Below are positions 7,190-9,792 of a stretch of 9,792 nt of DNA, in pieces. Position numbers and translations under genes: made by a program. The DNA lies in the NCBI GenBank assembly GCA_030587505.1, contig JAUQYY010000424.1:1-9792 (forward strand), read 5' to 3'. The notes under the pieces are model-generated. The model searched no databases. It saw only the letters and a list, made by a program, of their open reading frames with translations, and was not told where the DNA came from. Position 1 is the stretch's first letter, and each line of letters opens with the position of its first letter. This DNA comes from Candidatus Sigynarchaeota archaeon (GTDB lineage Archaea > Asgardarchaeota > Jordarchaeia > Jordarchaeales > Jordarchaeaceae).

Positions 7190-7202
7190 TTAGTTTAAAT
7201 AA
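7190..7202 (-). promoter_or_regulatory. TATA-like box for the HerA/VirB4-like gene
   Basis: The - strand reads GTTATTTAAACTA, with a TTTAAA core typical of archaeal TATA boxes. Expected initiation is near 7171, a few bases before TTG 7167 or 25 bases before ATG 7146. A second AT-rich box (GAATATTTAT, - strand, 7171-7180) would start transcription near 7151, almost at the ATG. Confidence 0.4.
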
Positions 7203-7272
7203 CGACTGGCACTATTCTCACCTGTCCAGAAAGCACACGCCGCAACCCGTCTCAAATAAGTATACTTGGAAA

Positions 7273-7317
7273 GATATTTAAAATCCACAAAAAAGCATAA
7301 TTTTTCTGCTATATAGG
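7273..7317 (+). promoter_or_regulatory. TATA-like candidates for the ornithine cyclodeaminase gene
   Basis: Two candidates are visible: ATATTTAAAA (7274-7283) and CTATATAG (7309-7316). They predict a transcript start near 7305 or 7340 and hence a leader of about 100-140 bases before the TTG at 7445. No gene is visible in this 277-base region between divergent genes. I recognise no riboswitch there. Confidence 0.3.
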
Positions 7318-7432
7318 CCAAAAATCCTCACAAGAGTCAAGCTGCGCATTAAAACTCAATTCGAAGATACACGCGGTGTAAAAATCCTAATCAGCAAGGT
7401 TCATCAGATTCTGTGGAGTTGCTCAACACGTA

Positions 7433-7439
7433 GAGGGAG
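7433..7439 (+). promoter_or_regulatory. Shine-Dalgarno site fixing the TTG start at 7445
   Basis: GAGGGAG lies 5 bases before TTG 7445. It is one of the clearest ribosome binding sites in the window and supports the TTG start over any downstream ATG. Confidence 0.6.
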
Positions 7440-7444
7440 TTATT

Positions 7445-8668
7445 TTGATTGAGGCTGAAATCGAGTTAACAGGACATATAATCGATTCGATGATACTTCC
7501 CAAAGTATTCGGAGCGGTCTACGACCTGAACGGCGAGTTCGAAGTCATCGAGTTCAGAATCGGGAAAACGAAAAACGATTACTCGTACACCCGCATACGC
7601 ATAATAGGGAAAGATAGACATCACCTTGACATGATTCTCGCAGAGCTTCAAAAGCTAGGTACAGTAGTAACTGATAAGGCGGTGGACGCGGAGCTGGCTC
7701 CCGCTCCCGCAGACGGAGTGCTCCCTGACAACTTCTACTCAACAACCAATCATCCAACCTTCGTCATGATCAACGGGGAATGGGTGAAAGCGGAAAACCA
7801 AGAGATGGACAAGGTAATCGTAATCAGAGAGGGAAAACCAGTCAGCATACCCATGAGAAAGGTGAAGAAGGGTGAACTCGTTGTCGTTGGGAACAGAGGA
7901 ATAAAGGTTACACCCCCAGAAAGATCTAGGAAAAAAGAGGTCTTCAGCTTCATGAGCAGCACAACATCATCAGAAAAACCGACACTCTCCCTAACACGGA
8001 TGATAGCCAGGGAAATGTTTGAACTCAGAAAAAACGGCGGAAAAATCGTGGTTGTTCCCGGTCCAGCGGTGATCCATGCAGGCGCGGCGCCCGCACTATC
8101 CGAACTAATCAGAATGGGATACGTCCAGGCACTCTTATCGGGAAACGCGGTAGCCGTCCACGATGTGGAAAACAGTCTGTACGGAACCAGTCTCGGAATG
8201 GATCTCAAAACGCTCGAAAACTATGAGGGAGGCCACCGCCACCACCTAATGGCCATAAACGTAATCAGAAAAGCGGGCTCTCTCAGAGAAGCAGTCGAAA
8301 AGGGAATCCTGAAGAGTGGAATCATGTATGAATGCATCAGAAACAATGTTGACTTCGTACTAGCGGGATCCATAAGAGACGACGGCCCGATACCGGATGT
8401 CATCACCGATGTCTTAGAAGCACAAGACGCAATGAGGAAAACGTTAAAGAACGCCGACCTGGTACTCATGCTCGCGACCACACTCCACTCCATCGCGGTG
8501 GGGAACATGCTCCCATCCACGGTTAAAACGATATGCGTGGACATTAACCCGGCGGTGGTAACAAAACTCACAGACCGAGGAACCTACGCAATAGGAATCA
8601 TAAGTGATGTGGGAACCTTCCTCCCAAGACTGGTACACGAACTATGGCAAATAGAAGGAACGGTCTAA
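7445..8668 (+). CDS. archaeal ornithine cyclodeaminase (TIGR00300, LOR/SDH family)
   Basis: A 407-residue protein of full family length. It has an N-terminal LOR/SDH domain from residue 1 to about 100 (ELTGHIIDSMILPKVF) and a C-terminal Rossmann-like nucleotide-binding region (GKIVVVPGPAVIHAGAA, GNAVAVHDVENSLYGTSLG, GGHRHHLMAIN, GSIRDDGPIPDV, DINPAVVTKLTDRG). The family corresponds to the C-terminal domain of cyanobacterial ArgZ/AgrE and to the archaeal enzyme that deaminates and cyclises ornithine to proline plus ammonia with bound NAD. That route replaces ProA/B/C in many archaea. I infer a cytoplasmic role in proline synthesis here. No arginine dihydrolase domain is fused to it. The TTG start is supported by GAGGGAG 5 bases upstream. 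Codons lean to A and C ending, unlike the left-hand operon. The acidic 93-residue gene follows 69 bases downstream. Confidence 0.88.
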   Translation: MIEAEIELTGHIIDSMILPKVFGAVYDLNGEFEVIEFRIGKTKNDYSYTRIRIIGKDRHHLDMILAELQKLGTVVTDKAVDAELAPAPADGVLPDNFYSTTNHPTFVMINGEWVKAENQEMDKVIVIREGKPVSIPMRKVKKGELVVVGNRGIKVTPPERSRKKEVFSFMSSTTSSEKPTLSLTRMIAREMFELRKNGGKIVVVPGPAVIHAGAAPALSELIRMGYVQALLSGNAVAVHDVENSLYGTSLGMDLKTLENYEGGHRHHLMAINVIRKAGSLREAVEKGILKSGIMYECIRNNVDFVLAGSIRDDGPIPDVITDVLEAQDAMRKTLKNADLVLMLATTLHSIAVGNMLPSTVKTICVDINPAVVTKLTDRGTYAIGIISDVGTFLPRLVHELWQIEGTV

Positions 8669-8737
8669 ACACACGAAAAACCACAAGAAAAGAAAAGTTC
8701 ACCTCTCACCGAGGAAAGAAGCGAGAAGGGATGTAGA

Positions 8738-9019
8738 ATGACCGAAAAAGTAACTTACTCCGAACTCGTCGAAAAGAAGAAAGATATGATTCCTGGGCTA
8801 GCCAAAAAATTTCTAATAACAGAGGAACAAGCAGAAAAATTTCTCAAATACGCCATAGAAGACTGCGCGAAGTCAAAGTACCGGCTCAACACAACAGAAA
8901 ACGCAATCACAGGACCACCAGAAAAAATAGAAGAGCTGAGAAAAGAAGTAGAAGAATGGACCGATGACGAATTCGACCAAGAAGACTTCGAGATAATAGG
9001 CTACTGCAAGAACATATAA
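8738..9019 (+). CDS. small acidic protein of unknown function
   Basis: A 93-residue protein that I do not recognise. It is soluble with no membrane segment. The first half is predicted helical with mixed charge (KKKDMIPGLAKKF, TEEQAEKFLKYAIEDCAKSKY). A short linker (NTTENAITGPPEKIE) and an acidic C-terminus (EVEEWTDDEFDQEDFE) follow. There are two cysteines, C48 and C90, but no metal motif. The ATG at 8738 has GAAGGG about 7 bases upstream. It sits on the same strand 69 bases after the ornithine cyclodeaminase gene with no terminator seen between, so co-transcription is likely. No function follows from this alone. Confidence 0.7.
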   Translation: MTEKVTYSELVEKKKDMIPGLAKKFLITEEQAEKFLKYAIEDCAKSKYRLNTTENAITGPPEKIEELRKEVEEWTDDEFDQEDFEIIGYCKNI

Positions 9020-9055
9020 TCCACCGACATAAAGGATTCAGGCGTTAAAGTCTAC

Positions 9056-9792
9056 CTAACCACAGTGCTGACCAAGGAGATCGTCTATCAAACGCTCTAT
9101 ATGCTCCCCTAAGGCTTTCTCGAGCTTTTCCGCTGTTTTCTTTTTCACCTTCCTGATCCCGGGAATGTATTTGTCTTTGAAAAGGGAGAGAGCCTTTCCT
9201 AGGTCAATTCTGATCCATTCCTCCTCCACCCGAACCGCTCCCTCTTTTTCTAGCTCCTCAAACGGCTCCACATCAAAGGAACCGTCAATCGGGAGGAAGT
9301 AATAATCGTACACCAGCTTGTACAAGTCCTCCCTAGTAAAGCCAGGCCTATCGGGAACCACCACCATCTCGAGAATCTGAGAAACCAACTCAATAAACAG
9401 CTTCATCCGCTTATAAATCTCCTTAACATCCTTCTTAGAATAAACCACCTCAGGCGGCGCCTCTTCCACAGCCTCAGCCACAGGTTCCTCAGTGATCTCA
9501 GCAACGGGCGCCTCAGCGGCAGGCTCTTCAACCACAGCCTCCTCAGCAGGCACGGAGGGCTCCTCAACAACAGGCTCCTCAACAACAGGCGCCTCAGCAG
9601 CCTCGGCGGCAGGCTCTACAACCCGCTCCTCGACAATCTCAGTGGCGGGCTCCTCAACAGCAGGCGCCTCAGCAGCCTCGGCGGCAGGCTCTTCAACCAC
9701 AGCCTCCTCAGCAGGCACGGAGGGCTCCTCAACAGCAGGCGTCTCAACAACCTCGGCGGCTGCTAAGCTCTCAGCGGGCTCGACAACGGGCT
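9056..9792 (-). CDS. Glu/Ala/Pro/Val repeat protein with a small C-terminal domain (5' end outside the window)
   Basis: The frame is open from the TAG at 9058-9056 to the right edge, 244 codons, so the start lies beyond 9792. A GTG at 9718 is an internal Val in the repeat, not a convincing start. The N-terminal part visible here (about 115 residues) is a low-complexity array of VVEEPA, AAEAAEAP and EEPSVPAEE units, strongly acidic and probably extended. The last 125 residues are globular: two helices (SKKDVKEIYKRMKLFIELVS), then FTREDLYKLVYDYY, then EPFEELEKEGAVRVEEEWIRID, a helix plus beta-hairpin layout like a winged helix, ending in a basic and amphipathic tail (RKVKKKTAEKLEKALGEHIE). I recognise no family. 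It could be a nucleic-acid-linked or scaffolding protein, but that is inference. It converges on the 93-residue gene with a 36-base gap. Confidence 0.7.
   Translation of the reverse strand, partial: PVVEPAESLAAAEVVETPAVEEPSVPAEEAVVEEPAAEAAEAPAVEEPATEIVEERVVEPAAEAAEAPVVEEPVVEEPSVPAEEAVVEEPAAEAPVAEITEEPVAEAVEEAPPEVVYSKKDVKEIYKRMKLFIELVSQILEMVVVPDRPGFTREDLYKLVYDYYFLPIDGSFDVEPFEELEKEGAVRVEEEWIRIDLGKALSLFKDKYIPGIRKVKKKTAEKLEKALGEHIERLIDDLLGQHCG
9516..9734. repeat. in-frame direct repeats inside the acidic repeat protein gene
   Basis: Bases 9516-9569 and 9681-9734 are identical over 54 bases, 165 bases (55 codons) apart. Bases 9586-9617 and 9661-9692 are identical over 32 bases, 75 bases (25 codons) apart. 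All periods are multiples of three, so the reading frame is kept. The near-perfect nucleotide identity points to recent duplication or ongoing slippage or recombination. Confidence 0.9.

Noticed and set aside
7750..8208. 152-codon - strand frame inside the cyclodeaminase gene
   Set aside because: It is antisense to a confidently assigned gene and rich in Ser/Thr/Phe as expected of a shadow frame.
9716..9718. GTG as the start of the repeat protein
   Set aside because: The frame stays open to the window edge through the same kind of repeat, so the true start is outside.
9481..9740. Repeated units that might suggest a CRISPR array
   Set aside because: The repeats are in frame, have variable spacing with related spacers, and translate to a continuous low-complexity protein.

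Overview
The window looks like chromosomal DNA from an uncultivated or little-studied archaeon. The evidence is TATA-like boxes at archaeal spacing upstream of several genes, TTG and GTG starts, T-tract rather than hairpin-type gene ends, an archaeal-type (TIGR00300, LOR/SDH) ornithine cyclodeaminase, a HerA/VirB4-like DUF87-type ATPase relative and an ADP-forming acyl-CoA synthetase-type protein. I see no rRNA, tRNA, transposase or CRISPR array. The lineage cannot be fixed from the sequence.

Layout. (1) Bases 2-100 hold the possible 3' end of an unidentified + strand gene. It converges on a thioredoxin gene on the - strand (126-503) that carries an unusual acidic insertion. (2) A divergent promoter region (504-748) separates thioredoxin from a two-gene + strand operon (749-3165). 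Its first gene is a radical SAM enzyme of the MSMEG_0568 type. Its second, overlapping by 4 bases (ATGA), is an ADP-forming acyl-CoA synthetase alpha-subunit homologue that has lost the phosphohistidine segment. (3) Two - strand genes follow: a 1024-residue membrane-anchored HerA/VirB4-like protein whose Walker A, Walker B and glutamine sensor motifs are all eroded (4093-7167), and downstream of it a TPR-type helical repeat protein (3193-3921). (4) On the + strand come the ornithine cyclodeaminase (7445-8668), predicted to make proline from ornithine, and a small acidic protein of unknown function (8738-9019). (5) The window ends inside a - strand gene (9056 to beyond 9792) whose product has a Glu/Ala/Pro/Val repeat region followed by a small globular C-terminal domain.

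The most notable points are two independent cases of enzyme families that keep the fold but lose the catalytic residues: the acyl-CoA synthetase-like protein tightly coupled to a radical SAM enzyme, and the pseudo-HerA protein with two N-terminal membrane helices next to a TPR protein. The + strand also changes from G/T-rich on the left to C/A-rich on the right at about 6.7-7.2 kb, independently of gene direction.
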